Shown piece after piece: positions 26,494 through 34,829 of a DNA stretch of 34,909 bases. A program made the translations under genes and the position numbers. Origin of the DNA: an uncultured Maribacter sp. (lineage in GTDB: Bacteria > Bacteroidota > Bacteroidia > Flavobacteriales > Flavobacteriaceae); assembly GCA_938038975.1 (NCBI GenBank), contig CALHVP010000182.1, forward strand, positions 1-34,909, given 5' to 3'. Position 1 is the first letter of the stretch. Each line of letters opens with the position of its first letter. The notes under the pieces were generated by a model that made no database searches, had not been told where the DNA came from, and saw only the letters and a program-made list of their open reading frames with translations.

Positions 26494-27171
26494 ATGTTAG
26501 AGGATATACAGGGGGCTATTCCATTAGGATTTCTACTTAGCTTTATGATTGGGCCTGTCTTCTTCGTGTTATTAGAAACAAGTGCTTTAAAAGGATTTCG
26601 TGCTGCGCTTAGCTTTAATATAGGAGTTATCATTGCTGATGTCTTATTCATTTTAGCAGCATACTTTAGTAGTTATCAGTTATTAGAAAACCTAAGTAAT
26701 CAACCTGGTCTTTATGTGTTTGGTGGAGCTATATTATTGGTATATGGAATAACTACCTTCTTTAAAAAATCAATAAAAAACACAAATCAACAACCTATTA
26801 GGATTACAAACAGCGATTATCTAGGTTTATTAGTTAAGGGTTTTTTATTAAACTTTATTAATATAGGCGTACTGGTTTTCTGGCTTGGTGTAATTATAAT
26901 TGTTGGTCCAAGTTTAAATAACGAACCGGTTCGGATAAGACTCTTTTTTGGAACTATGTTGGCCTCGTATTTTATAATGGACTTGTTTAAAATACTATTA
27001 GCGAAACAGTTAAAACGTAAACTTACCTTTGATAGGATACGATTGCTAAAAAAGGCAATAGGAGTTATTTTGGTAGTATGTGGTATTGTGTTAATAGTAA
27101 AAGGGTTTCTTCCAAAGGATCAATTTACTATTGAAAAAGGTATTGAAAAAATAGAGGGAATTAGGGAATAA
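26494..27171 (+). CDS. LysE/RhtB family transporter
   Basis: A 225-residue inner-membrane protein with about six hydrophobic helices. The N-terminal GAIPLGFLLSFMIGPVFFVLLE block is characteristic of the LysE/RhtB exporter superfamily, which expels amino acids or related small molecules. The substrate is not predictable. It is the last gene of the rnr-side plus-strand group, ending exactly at the terminator hairpin. Confidence 0.87.
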   Translation: MLEDIQGAIPLGFLLSFMIGPVFFVLLETSALKGFRAALSFNIGVIIADVLFILAAYFSSYQLLENLSNQPGLYVFGGAILLVYGITTFFKKSIKNTNQQPIRITNSDYLGLLVKGFLLNFINIGVLVFWLGVIIIVGPSLNNEPVRIRLFFGTMLASYFIMDLFKILLAKQLKRKLTFDRIRLLKKAIGVILVVCGIVLIVKGFLPKDQFTIEKGIEKIEGIRE

Positions 27172-27203
27172 AAAAGACCAACTCACAAGTTGGTCTTTTT
27201 TAT
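27171..27203. terminator. Bidirectional intrinsic terminator
   Basis: AAAAAGACCAACT at 27171-27183, 4-base loop, AGTTGGTCTTTTT at 27188-27200. It separates the convergent LysE (+) and OmpH-like (-) genes and begins at the LysE stop codon. Confidence 0.92.
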
Positions 27204-27222
27204 ATAGTATGAAAAGGAAGAA

Positions 27223-27729
27223 TTAGTTCTTGTACTTATCGTTTAACATTTTTACGATTTCGTCTGTAAGATCATTTGTATCGGTTCCGTATAAAACACT
27301 ACCACCTTCACCACCACCTAAAATATAACTAAAACCTTGCGCTTTACCGTAAGCTTCTATTTCTTTTTTAACATGACTTATTACACTGTCCATTTCAACT
27401 TGTCCTTCTTGTTGAAGAATTTGGTCTTCTTGTTGTAACTGTTGACCAATAAATTGACCTTTTTGTTGGAAAGCAGCATATTCCTCTTGTGCTTTTTGTT
27501 GAGGCATGCTTTGAGCTTTTACTTGGAAAGCTTGAGCTTCTATTTGGAAAGCTTGAGATATACTATCACGCTTTTTTGTTAACGCATCTGCTTTTACTTT
27601 AAACTTAGCTTCAATATCAATTTTCTCTTGATAGTCTTGCATTAATTTTACGTTATCTACGTATCCAATTTTTTCTTGTGTGCATGAGACGATTGTCAAA
27701 AATGCCAAACCAAGGATAATTCTTTTCAT
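27223..27729 (-). CDS. OmpH/Skp-like periplasmic chaperone, predicted lipoprotein
   Basis: 168 residues from the ATG at 27729 (MKRIILGLAF); an upstream start at 27753 adds 8 residues before the signal. The signal ends in IVSC, a lipobox with Cys16, so the protein is probably lipid-anchored, unlike soluble E. coli Skp. The body matches the OmpH family: KIGYVDNVKLMQDYQEK at the start, a long glutamine-rich coiled-coil (about 40-130) and a C-terminal beta segment with GFSYILGGGEGGSVLYG. It likely escorts outer-membrane proteins. Confidence 0.86.
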   Translation of the reverse strand: MKRIILGLAFLTIVSCTQEKIGYVDNVKLMQDYQEKIDIEAKFKVKADALTKKRDSISQAFQIEAQAFQVKAQSMPQQKAQEEYAAFQQKGQFIGQQLQQEDQILQQEGQVEMDSVISHVKKEIEAYGKAQGFSYILGGGEGGSVLYGTDTNDLTDEIVKMLNDKYKN

Positions 27730-27750
27730 GTTTTTAATTTTATTATTGCG

Positions 27751-27758
27751 CAAAAGTA
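27751..27758 (-). promoter_or_regulatory. Promoter -7 element for the OmpH-like gene
   Basis: On the minus strand the sequence reads TACTTTTG, an exact TAnnTTTG match, about 22-30 bases before the ATG at 27729. No clear -33 TTTG was seen. Confidence 0.5.
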
Positions 27759-27792
27759 ATAAAGCTTTTCAGAAGGCCTCCATATTTTATGA

Positions 27793-28038
27793 ATTTATGT
27801 TAGGGTACATTATGGGACCGTTGTACTAAAAAACACAAAGTATAGAGGATATCTATCTCGTTTGCGTGAAACATTGATTTTTCTTATTAAAAATAAGCCC
27901 CATAAAATGAGTTTAAAGCGTTTTATTGATACTTATAACAACTATTATGACTCAAGGCGCTTAGTTAGCTTAGATGTGCTTAGAACAGGATTTAGCCTTT
28001 TCTTAGTATATAAATATGTGATGAATATTCTTTGGTGA
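27793..28038 (+). pseudogene. Protein-like open frame, possible small gene or C-terminal gene fragment
   Basis: A plus-strand frame open from 27793 to TGA at 28036-28038 encodes about 81 residues of protein-like sequence, including YLSRLRETLIFLIKNKP, SLKRFIDTYNNYYDSRR and LDVLRTGFSLFLVYKYVMN. The first ATG is at 27907 and would give only 43 residues; TTG codons further upstream are possible starts. The last 47 bases overlap the end of the methyltransferase gene on the opposite strand. I do not recognise a family. It could be an unannotated small gene or the surviving end of a truncated one; chance is also possible. Confidence 0.35.
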
Positions 28039-28819
28039 ACATTCCTTTAATATTTGAGGTTAAACCGGTAAGAAAAGCAGAAACATATTTATTTTTACCG
28101 TGTTTGTACTTTTCTGATAAGATGGATACGTAGAAGGAATCAAACCACATAGGTTTTGTTTTTTCTAAAGTATAACCATAAGGATGGAACAGTTGGTTTA
28201 TGGATTGTTTTGAAAAATGCCAAAAATGTCTAGGCACATCATAAGCAGCCCAATAGCTTTTATATTTTTTGGCGTCGTAAGATTTAAAGTTTGGCACAGC
28301 TATTATAAGCACACCATCTTCTTTTAAAAGCTTAGTGATATCTCTAATTTGTTCGTTAAGATTTGGCAAATGTTCTAATACATGCCATAAGGTGATGACA
28401 TCGTACGAGTGATTTGAAAGTTCGGATAATGATTCATGTAAGAGTATTCCCTTTTGTTCAGAATTGGTTCTAGCAATTTTATTAGGCTCTACACCATCTA
28501 TCTTCCAGGTTTGTTTTTTAGCTGTTAGTAAAAATTCTCCAGTTCCCGCACCAATGTCTAGAAGTGTTCCTTTGTTTTTAACTAGTGAGTTTATTAATCT
28601 AACTTTTTTGGACACACTATATCGCTTGACGAGAAGATATATCTTATCAATAAAGGAAGCTGATTGGTCGGAATGGGATATGTAAGATTCGCTTTGATAA
28701 TACTGTTCTGGTTCTTTAGGTTGAGGATGCGTTAAAAGCATGTCAAGGTCGTTATCGTATAGTAAACTAAACTCTTCTTGTGAATAGAAATGATCTATAA
28801 GTGTTAGGTATGCTTTCAT
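27992..28819 (-). CDS. Class I SAM-dependent methyltransferase
   Basis: A 275-residue cytoplasmic enzyme of the Methyltransf_23/UbiG-like type. Motif I is LLDIGAGTGEFL (86-97), followed by an acidic turn in DGVEPN, motif LWHVLEHLPN and post-motif PNFKSYDAKKYKSYWAAYDVPRHFWHFS, which is typical of Bacteroidota family members. The N-terminal about 80 residues lack the zinc-finger cysteines some relatives carry. Substrate unknown. It is 144 bases downstream of mnmG, with a parS site in the gap, so it may be transcribed separately. Confidence 0.87.
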   Translation of the reverse strand: MKAYLTLIDHFYSQEEFSLLYDNDLDMLLTHPQPKEPEQYYQSESYISHSDQSASFIDKIYLLVKRYSVSKKVRLINSLVKNKGTLLDIGAGTGEFLLTAKKQTWKIDGVEPNKIARTNSEQKGILLHESLSELSNHSYDVITLWHVLEHLPNLNEQIRDITKLLKEDGVLIIAVPNFKSYDAKKYKSYWAAYDVPRHFWHFSKQSINQLFHPYGYTLEKTKPMWFDSFYVSILSEKYKHGKNKYVSAFLTGLTSNIKGMFTKEYSSHIYILRKG

Positions 28820-28941
28820 AGGATTAATGACGAATACAAGGAATTATGATGTCTATTGTTTGCTTGTGGCAGACTTCTTTATTTTAAACTAAGCTTTTAG
28901 TTATAAGCATTGGTATTAGTTTAACACTTAAAATAACATAT

Positions 28942-28957
28942 TGTTCCACGTGGAACA
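28942..28957. promoter_or_regulatory. parS: parS-type chromosome segregation site 1
   Basis: Perfect 16-bp palindrome TGTTCCACGTGGAACA, the consensus ParB-binding parS form known from many bacterial chromosomes. The dyad symmetry continues outward, making a 24-bp perfect palindrome at 28938-28961. It lies in the gap just downstream of the mnmG stop codon. Confidence 0.85.
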
Positions 28958-28963
28958 ATATAA

Positions 28964-30832
28964 TTACCTACCCATAAAAACGAGTAATACACTTATGTCG
29001 CTTGGTGTAACTCCGCTTATTCTTGATGCTTGGGAAATAGTCACGGGTTGTATTGCGGTTAGTTTTTCACGAGCCTCATAGGATAAAGATTTTAGTTTGT
29101 AGTAATCAAAATCGCTTGGTATTTTTACAGACTCCAGTCTGTGAATTTTGTCAGCATTTACTCTTTCCTTTGCAATGTAACCGGAGTATTTAACCTGTAC
29201 CTCTGTTTGTTCGAGCACTTCGTTATCTAGATTTTGTTCGCTAACAAACGCAGAAACCGGCTCTAGTTCTAGCATATCTTGCATGGTTACTTTTGGTCTA
29301 GAAAACGCTTTAAACATTTTATCTGATTGCTTAACCGGAGCTGAACCAACACGTTCTAAAATTGGATTTATGTCTTCAGGCAAAACACTAGTCTCTTTAA
29401 AAAACTTAATAAACTTATTAGAGTTAGATAGTTTTTGTTCCATTCGCTTTAATCGAGTGTCATCTGCAAGACCAATTTTATGACCCATAGGTGTTAATCG
29501 TAAATCGGCATTATCTTGGCGCAATAAGGTTCTATATTCAGCTCTGGAAGTAAACATACGATATGGTTCTTCCGTTCCCTTTGTTATAAGATCATCAATG
29601 AGGACACCTATATAGGCTTCATCTCTTTTAAGTATGAATGGTTCTTCTTCAGCCGATTTTAGGTGTGCGTTTATTCCAGCCATTAATCCTTGAGACGCTG
29701 CTTCTTCGTATCCAGTTGTTCCATTTATTTGTCCTGCGAAATAAAGATTCTCAACCAATTTAGTTTCTAAAGTGTGCTTTAATTGTGTAGGTGGAAAGTA
29801 GTCATATTCTATAGCGTATCCCGGCCTAAAGAACTTTACGGCTTCAAACCCAACAACAGATCTTAGCGCTTTGAATTGTACATCCTCAGGCAAGGACGTA
29901 GAAAAACCATTAACATATACCTCAACGGTATTCCATCCTTCAGGCTCTATAAACATTTGGTGACTGTCTTTGTCTGCAAAACGATTTATTTTATCTTCTA
30001 TGGATGGGCAGTATCGTGGTCCAATACTTTGTATTCTGCCGTTAAACATTGGAGACCTGTCAAAGCCTTCTCGTAGCAAATCATGTACTAATGCGCTGGT
30101 GTGCGTCATATGACAATCGCGTTGGACGTCTAATGGTTTCGTATTGGTGTATGAAAATTTTTCAGGAACCGCGTCACCAGGTTGTACTAGCATTTTTGAA
30201 TAATCTAATGATCTGCCGTCTACCCTTGGAGGAGTTCCGGTTTTCATTCTGCCGCTTTCAAAACCTAAACCTACAAGCTGTTCTGTTATTCCTGTGGCCG
30301 CCTTCTCTCCTGCTCTGCCACCGCCAAATTGTTTTTCGCCAATATGGATGAGTCCGTTAAGAAAAGTTCCATTGGTAAGAACGACAGCTTTACTCTTTAT
30401 TTCTATTCCTAATGATGTACGAACACCCGTTACTTTTCCGTCTTCAACGACTAATCCAGAAACCATTTCTTGATAGAAATCAACATTTGGTGTTCGTTCT
30501 AAAGCCAGTCGCCACTCTTCTGCAAATCGCATACGATCGCTCTGTGCTCTTGGACTCCACATTGCAGGTCCCTTAGACTTATTAAGCATCTTAAATTGTA
30601 TTGCAGATAGATCGGTTATGATTCCGCTGTATCCTCCAAGCGCGTCAATTTCTCTTATGATCTGGCCTTTTGCTATTCCACCCATTGCTGGGTTGCAAGA
30701 CATTTGACCTATATTCTGCAGGTTCATTGTGACCAGTAAGGTTTTGGACCCCATATTGGCTGCTGCTGCTGCTGCCTCTGAACCCGCATGGCCTCCTCCT
30801 ACTACTATAACATCGTATTTTTCTCCGAACAT
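28964..30832 (-). CDS. mnmG: tRNA uridine-5-carboxymethylaminomethyl modification enzyme MnmG (GidA)
   Basis: A 622-residue FAD enzyme that, with MnmE, modifies U34 of certain tRNAs. The N-terminal FAD site is VIVVGGGHAGSEAA (8-21), followed by NPAMGGIAKGQ. The conserved GPRYCPSIEDKI segment and GQINGTTGYEEAA are intact, and the C-terminal helical domain ends with SGVTPSDISVLLVFMG. Full length for the family. It begins 5 bases after the end of ybeY and is flanked by two parS sites. gidA genes are frequently near oriC in bacteria. Confidence 0.96.
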   Translation of the reverse strand: MFGEKYDVIVVGGGHAGSEAAAAAANMGSKTLLVTMNLQNIGQMSCNPAMGGIAKGQIIREIDALGGYSGIITDLSAIQFKMLNKSKGPAMWSPRAQSDRMRFAEEWRLALERTPNVDFYQEMVSGLVVEDGKVTGVRTSLGIEIKSKAVVLTNGTFLNGLIHIGEKQFGGGRAGEKAATGITEQLVGLGFESGRMKTGTPPRVDGRSLDYSKMLVQPGDAVPEKFSYTNTKPLDVQRDCHMTHTSALVHDLLREGFDRSPMFNGRIQSIGPRYCPSIEDKINRFADKDSHQMFIEPEGWNTVEVYVNGFSTSLPEDVQFKALRSVVGFEAVKFFRPGYAIEYDYFPPTQLKHTLETKLVENLYFAGQINGTTGYEEAASQGLMAGINAHLKSAEEEPFILKRDEAYIGVLIDDLITKGTEEPYRMFTSRAEYRTLLRQDNADLRLTPMGHKIGLADDTRLKRMEQKLSNSNKFIKFFKETSVLPEDINPILERVGSAPVKQSDKMFKAFSRPKVTMQDMLELEPVSAFVSEQNLDNEVLEQTEVQVKYSGYIAKERVNADKIHRLESVKIPSDFDYYKLKSLSYEAREKLTAIQPVTISQASRISGVTPSDISVLLVFMGR

Positions 30833-30837
30833 ATCTT

Positions 30838-31257
30838 CTATTGTTCCACGTGGAACATTTTAATTTTCTCCTCTTCCTTCACTCTCATTTGAGCAGTGTG
30901 CTCTTCGCTTTTGTCTTTGTAACCCATTAAGTGGAGTACGCCGTGCGCCATAACTCGCAACAATTCATTTTCAAACGAAACAGCAAAGAGGCCTGCATTT
31001 TCTTTAACCCGCCCCACCGAAATGTAGATGTCTCCAGAAGCAACCTTACCTATGGTATAATCAAACGTAATGATGTCTGTATAATCATCATGTTGTAAAT
31101 AGGTTTGGTTAATCTTCAAAAGATAAGCATCATCGCAAAAAATATAATTTAACTCTCCTAAATTAAAACCATCTGATTCACACACAGCGCTAATCCATTC
31201 TTTATAGCTATCCTCATTTACTAACTTAAAACTTGCCTCGTAGTTGAAATTAATCAT
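30838..31257 (-). CDS. ybeY: Endoribonuclease YbeY, rRNA maturation factor
   Basis: 139 residues, a single-domain UPF0054 protein acting in 16S rRNA 3' processing and ribosome quality control. The zinc motif is AHGVLHLMGYKDKSEEH: His105 and His109 are present, but the usual third histidine (GYDH) is replaced by GYKD, with His120 further on. Its last codons (MFHVEQ-stop) are encoded by the parS site. Its ATG overlaps the end of the DUF4175 gene by 8 bases and mnmG follows after 5 bases, so the three form an operon. Confidence 0.93.
   Translation of the reverse strand: MINFNYEASFKLVNEDSYKEWISAVCESDGFNLGELNYIFCDDAYLLKINQTYLQHDDYTDIITFDYTIGKVASGDIYISVGRVKENAGLFAVSFENELLRVMAHGVLHLMGYKDKSEEHTAQMRVKEEEKIKMFHVEQ
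30842..30857. promoter_or_regulatory. parS: parS-type chromosome segregation site 2
   Basis: A second perfect TGTTCCACGTGGAACA, exactly 1900 bp from site 1. It lies inside the 3' end of ybeY and is read as part of the peptide MFHVEQ, just ahead of the mnmG start. A ParB bound here could affect transcription of mnmG, but this is not shown. Confidence 0.85.
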
Positions 31258-34200
31258 TGTTATTAAAATATGCTTTTATCTTGGTTTGAAAATTTTGGCG
31301 CAAAGGTAAGCTTTGTCGGTTTAAAATTTCAACCTCGTTTCGATAATTATCTAACAATGAGGGCTTAGTCGTTATGGGGTTTATAAAATCATTTTTATTG
31401 GAATTACTTTCTCTTTCCGATTTCTTTCCTTGTTTTAAGGCAGCGTTTTCCAGCTTTAAAAGCTCATATTGTATGTTATTTGCTTTGTTAATTGTTCGCT
31501 GTGTTATTCCGTTTTCTAACAGGTCATTTTCAAAATCTTCCATTTGCCTAACTAGTTTTTCTCCTAATTTACGATCGCCCGCATTGATTAAATTCTCTAG
31601 TTGTTTTTCTAGCTCCTGTCTTATTTTTTGTTGCTCCTGGTAAATTTCATAAATTTCTTTTAGCTCTGCCTCGGACAAACCTTCACCAGAACCATCGCCC
31701 CCACCTTCTCCATTGCCTTGTGATTTTCCTTCTACGTTTTCTCCTTCTCCATTCTTTCCGCCATTCCCCTTTTCTCCACTATTTCCTTCCTTTCCTCCTT
31801 GACCTTCTTTTCCGTTGTTTCCTTGCTGGCCCGATTGTCCTTGTTCTCCCTGTTCTCCTTTTTCCCCAGATTTACCGTCTTTTCCAGACTTTCCTTTTTC
31901 TCCCTGCTCACCATTTTTTCCTTCTTTTCCTTTTTCGCCCATTTTCTCACCTACTGATTGTTGGCCTTTAATAATATCAGGAAGCTGAAACCCTTCTTTA
32001 CCTTCACCCTCTCCCTTTCCTGGCTTCATACTTTCGTTCATGTTTTCTAATGTTTTGGCAAGGAAATCTGCCAAATTATTTGAGGCGGTTAGGGCATATT
32101 TTTGATAAGAAACACCTTGGTACATTTGGCCATCTGCCATACTTTCCAAGGACTTATCTATGTTATAATAAACCTCTGTAATTTGTTCATTTACAAATTC
32201 GGATAGTTCTGCTTGTCTTAGGGATAAGCTAAAAAGGCTGTCATCTACATGTTCAAAAAGCCCACGTAACCTTTGTTGATTACGAACTGTTTCTCCGTAC
32301 TGTGACACGTCATCTGGGTCTTGGGCTTGGAGTTTATCAAAAAGGCCTTCTTGCTTAAACGAAAAGATGATAAGATTATCTAAAATTTGACGTAGCATCT
32401 CTGCATCTTCAGCTACAGAGGAACCCCCACCTCCACCAGAGGAGGATTCACTAAGCGCCTCACTCATTTCTTTCATTTTTTCAGCAGCAGACTTCTGGTT
32501 TTGTTTGGCACTAGAAGCGTTCTTTTCCATTTTTTCTATGTCAGACGCTTGCTGATTTCCCCTATGTTTTAGGATTTCTTCAAGTGCTTTTTCTTGGTTG
32601 TCTAGAACTCCTTGTTTCTTCTCTTCACTTATATTTAGGTCCACAGGTTTTTTAAGATCCGCATTATCTTTTTGAAGCTCCTCTAACTCCTGCGCAATTT
32701 TTTTAAATTTTTCATTGAGTTTTTCCTGCTCTTGCGTAGCGAACTTTTCTGTTAATTTAAGATCAGAAAGGAGTTCCTGCTCTTTGGCTAGTAATTCTAG
32801 GTCTTTGGCCAACTGTGCCGCTTTTTCAGTAACATAATAGCGTTTAGTAAGTTCTACTAATTGCTCTAGGCTACGTTGAGAATTTTTTTGCTTTTTAGCA
32901 ACCTCTTCAAGCTTCTTAGTAAGCTCCTCTTTATTAATTTTATCTGCAATCTTGTTAAGCTCTTCTAATAATTTTTCGTTTTTTCGAGCCTCTATTTCTT
33001 GACGCTCAAGCCTTTCCTGAAGTAGTTCATTTAGTTTGTCGTCTTTCTCGGTCTTGTTTAAGTTTTCTTTGAGCTCTTTGCTAAACTTTTGCATCAACTG
33101 CTCTTGCTGCTCCTGTTTCTTTAGGAAGTCTTTTACTTGGTTTTTATCATTAAAGTTCAAACTGTTTTTCTCTTTTTGCTTCTTGTTTAATTCCTTTAAA
33201 GCATCCTCCTGTTTTTTCGCCTTTTCCAAGGTCTTATCTAAATTCTTAATTAGACCCTGTTGAGACTCTAACTCTTTGTTTTTCAGCTGGTTATCATCTA
33301 ATAAAAATTGTCTAAAAACCTGACTTTTAGCTGTTTTGCCCTGTCGGATGCCATCATTATCCGTTACTAAGAAATAGAATTCATAATCTTTACTCGCATC
33401 AAGCGCTAAACCAGACGGAAAGGTGTAATAAAATTGATTAAAGTTCCCTTTACCTTCAGCTATAGAAATGCTAGATGTAGGGGCGTTGCTTCCTATTTCG
33501 TAATAAACAAGGACAACACTAGAAACACCATAATCATCAGAAGCTTCTCCAGAATAGTATGAAACATTCGGGTTAAGAGAATCTAGTACTTGTGCCACTT
33601 TAATACTTGGATACCCATCTTTGATTATCTTAAAATTATAGTCTAATTTTTCATAATCTTTTACGTTCCTGTTGGAAGTTGTAAGCTGGTACTGCATATC
33701 AGAATAAACGCGTTTTGTAAGTTCAAAAGCAGAATTCTGTTTCGTAAAGCTTAATGAGGTGTCTTTCGTAATTAGTTTTATTTGTTCTGTATCCTGCCCA
33801 GTAATTTCCCATGTCACTTTTGTTCCTTCCGGCATTAAAGCATTTCCTGTGCTTTTTAATGTTTCACTTGGTTTATTTAAATAGGCAGGATAGTCCAGAT
33901 TAATCTTGAAATCTACAATCGCTGGTGCTTTTAGTGCTATTAATTCATATTCTTTGGATCGCACATCATTTGCACTAAAGCTAAATGTTGATGTGGGTAT
34001 TGGAGGAGACAGTGTGTATTGATACGCCCCGTCATTTGCTTGTAATAGAATTTGTTTATCACCCAAAAGCAGATATACATTTTCGGGTTTTATATCACCT
34101 TTAGTCGTTACTTGAAATGTAAAAGGCTCGCTTTCCATTACCCTTAAATCAGTGGATAACAATTCAAATTGAAAAGGAGCTGGTGGCTCGTAGGCTAAAT

Positions 34201-34756
34201 CATAATTTACTACGCGTTCATAGGAGCCAAAAAAGGAATTCCAATTGCCAGAAACCCAAAGTAATCCAACCAGAATTAATGGAATACTAGTGTATTTGCC
34301 ATAACGCATTGCATCTTTGTAGGTAATGGCATTAGAAAACGGAATAGGTTGTAGTTGTTCTGAACGCTGCTCAATACTTGCAAGTAATAACTCAGACTTT
34401 TCTGGGTTGTCTGCAAGATCTAAAAGGTTATACAGCTTGTCTCCTACTTTTGGAAAATGCTTTCCAATCAACAATGCTGCGTCTTTTGGGCTAATACCCT
34501 TTTTAACTTTAAATAGATAGAAAAGAGGTGTTAGGATATATCTAAAAAGCAGAAACAATTCTGTGCTAATAAAGAGTAAGAATAGTATGAGCCGGCCAGT
34601 AGAACTTAACCACATAACATATTCTACCCCCATAACCGCTAAAAAGAAAAGCAGGCCAAAGGCTAAGAACAACAGAATGCCCTTAATTAATTTTTGAGTG
34701 TAATGCTTTCGGATGAACTCGTTAAGTTTATCCAGTATGTTATCGTAAATGCGCAA
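31250..34756 (-). CDS. DUF4175 family membrane protein with coiled coil and collagen-like segment
   Basis: A 1168-residue protein starting at TTG. Two membrane helices occupy residues about 22-75 and a third about 155-172; the long remainder is probably periplasmic. Residues about 190-480 are beta-rich. Residues about 485-800 are charged, Lys/Glu/Gln-rich coiled coil. Residues 940-1005 are 22 uninterrupted Gly-X-Y triplets (bases 31742-31939), a collagen-like segment, followed by a Gly-rich linker and a C-terminal helical region. I recognise the architecture as the DUF4175 family of Bacteroidota, whose role is unknown. It is the first gene of an operon with ybeY and mnmG. Confidence 0.87.
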   Translation of the reverse strand: MRIYDNILDKLNEFIRKHYTQKLIKGILLFLAFGLLFFLAVMGVEYVMWLSSTGRLILFLLFISTELFLLFRYILTPLFYLFKVKKGISPKDAALLIGKHFPKVGDKLYNLLDLADNPEKSELLLASIEQRSEQLQPIPFSNAITYKDAMRYGKYTSIPLILVGLLWVSGNWNSFFGSYERVVNYDLAYEPPAPFQFELLSTDLRVMESEPFTFQVTTKGDIKPENVYLLLGDKQILLQANDGAYQYTLSPPIPTSTFSFSANDVRSKEYELIALKAPAIVDFKINLDYPAYLNKPSETLKSTGNALMPEGTKVTWEITGQDTEQIKLITKDTSLSFTKQNSAFELTKRVYSDMQYQLTTSNRNVKDYEKLDYNFKIIKDGYPSIKVAQVLDSLNPNVSYYSGEASDDYGVSSVVLVYYEIGSNAPTSSISIAEGKGNFNQFYYTFPSGLALDASKDYEFYFLVTDNDGIRQGKTAKSQVFRQFLLDDNQLKNKELESQQGLIKNLDKTLEKAKKQEDALKELNKKQKEKNSLNFNDKNQVKDFLKKQEQQEQLMQKFSKELKENLNKTEKDDKLNELLQERLERQEIEARKNEKLLEELNKIADKINKEELTKKLEEVAKKQKNSQRSLEQLVELTKRYYVTEKAAQLAKDLELLAKEQELLSDLKLTEKFATQEQEKLNEKFKKIAQELEELQKDNADLKKPVDLNISEEKKQGVLDNQEKALEEILKHRGNQQASDIEKMEKNASSAKQNQKSAAEKMKEMSEALSESSSGGGGGSSVAEDAEMLRQILDNLIIFSFKQEGLFDKLQAQDPDDVSQYGETVRNQQRLRGLFEHVDDSLFSLSLRQAELSEFVNEQITEVYYNIDKSLESMADGQMYQGVSYQKYALTASNNLADFLAKTLENMNESMKPGKGEGEGKEGFQLPDIIKGQQSVGEKMGEKGKEGKNGEQGEKGKSGKDGKSGEKGEQGEQGQSGQQGNNGKEGQGGKEGNSGEKGNGGKNGEGENVEGKSQGNGEGGGDGSGEGLSEAELKEIYEIYQEQQKIRQELEKQLENLINAGDRKLGEKLVRQMEDFENDLLENGITQRTINKANNIQYELLKLENAALKQGKKSERESNSNKNDFINPITTKPSLLDNYRNEVEILNRQSLPLRQNFQTKIKAYFNNND

Positions 34757-34829
34757 TTTGAACTATATTTAATACCAAGATACTTCTTATTGAATTTTTC
34801 AATTAGAAAATAGTGTTAAAAGCATCCAG

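Noticed and set aside
27858-27875. CGTGAAACA, half of a parS-like palindrome
   Set aside because: The left half does not match; at least four mismatches to the parS consensus.
31732-31950. ORFs on both strands over the collagen-like region
   Set aside because: They are frame shadows of the repetitive Gly-X-Y coding sequence.
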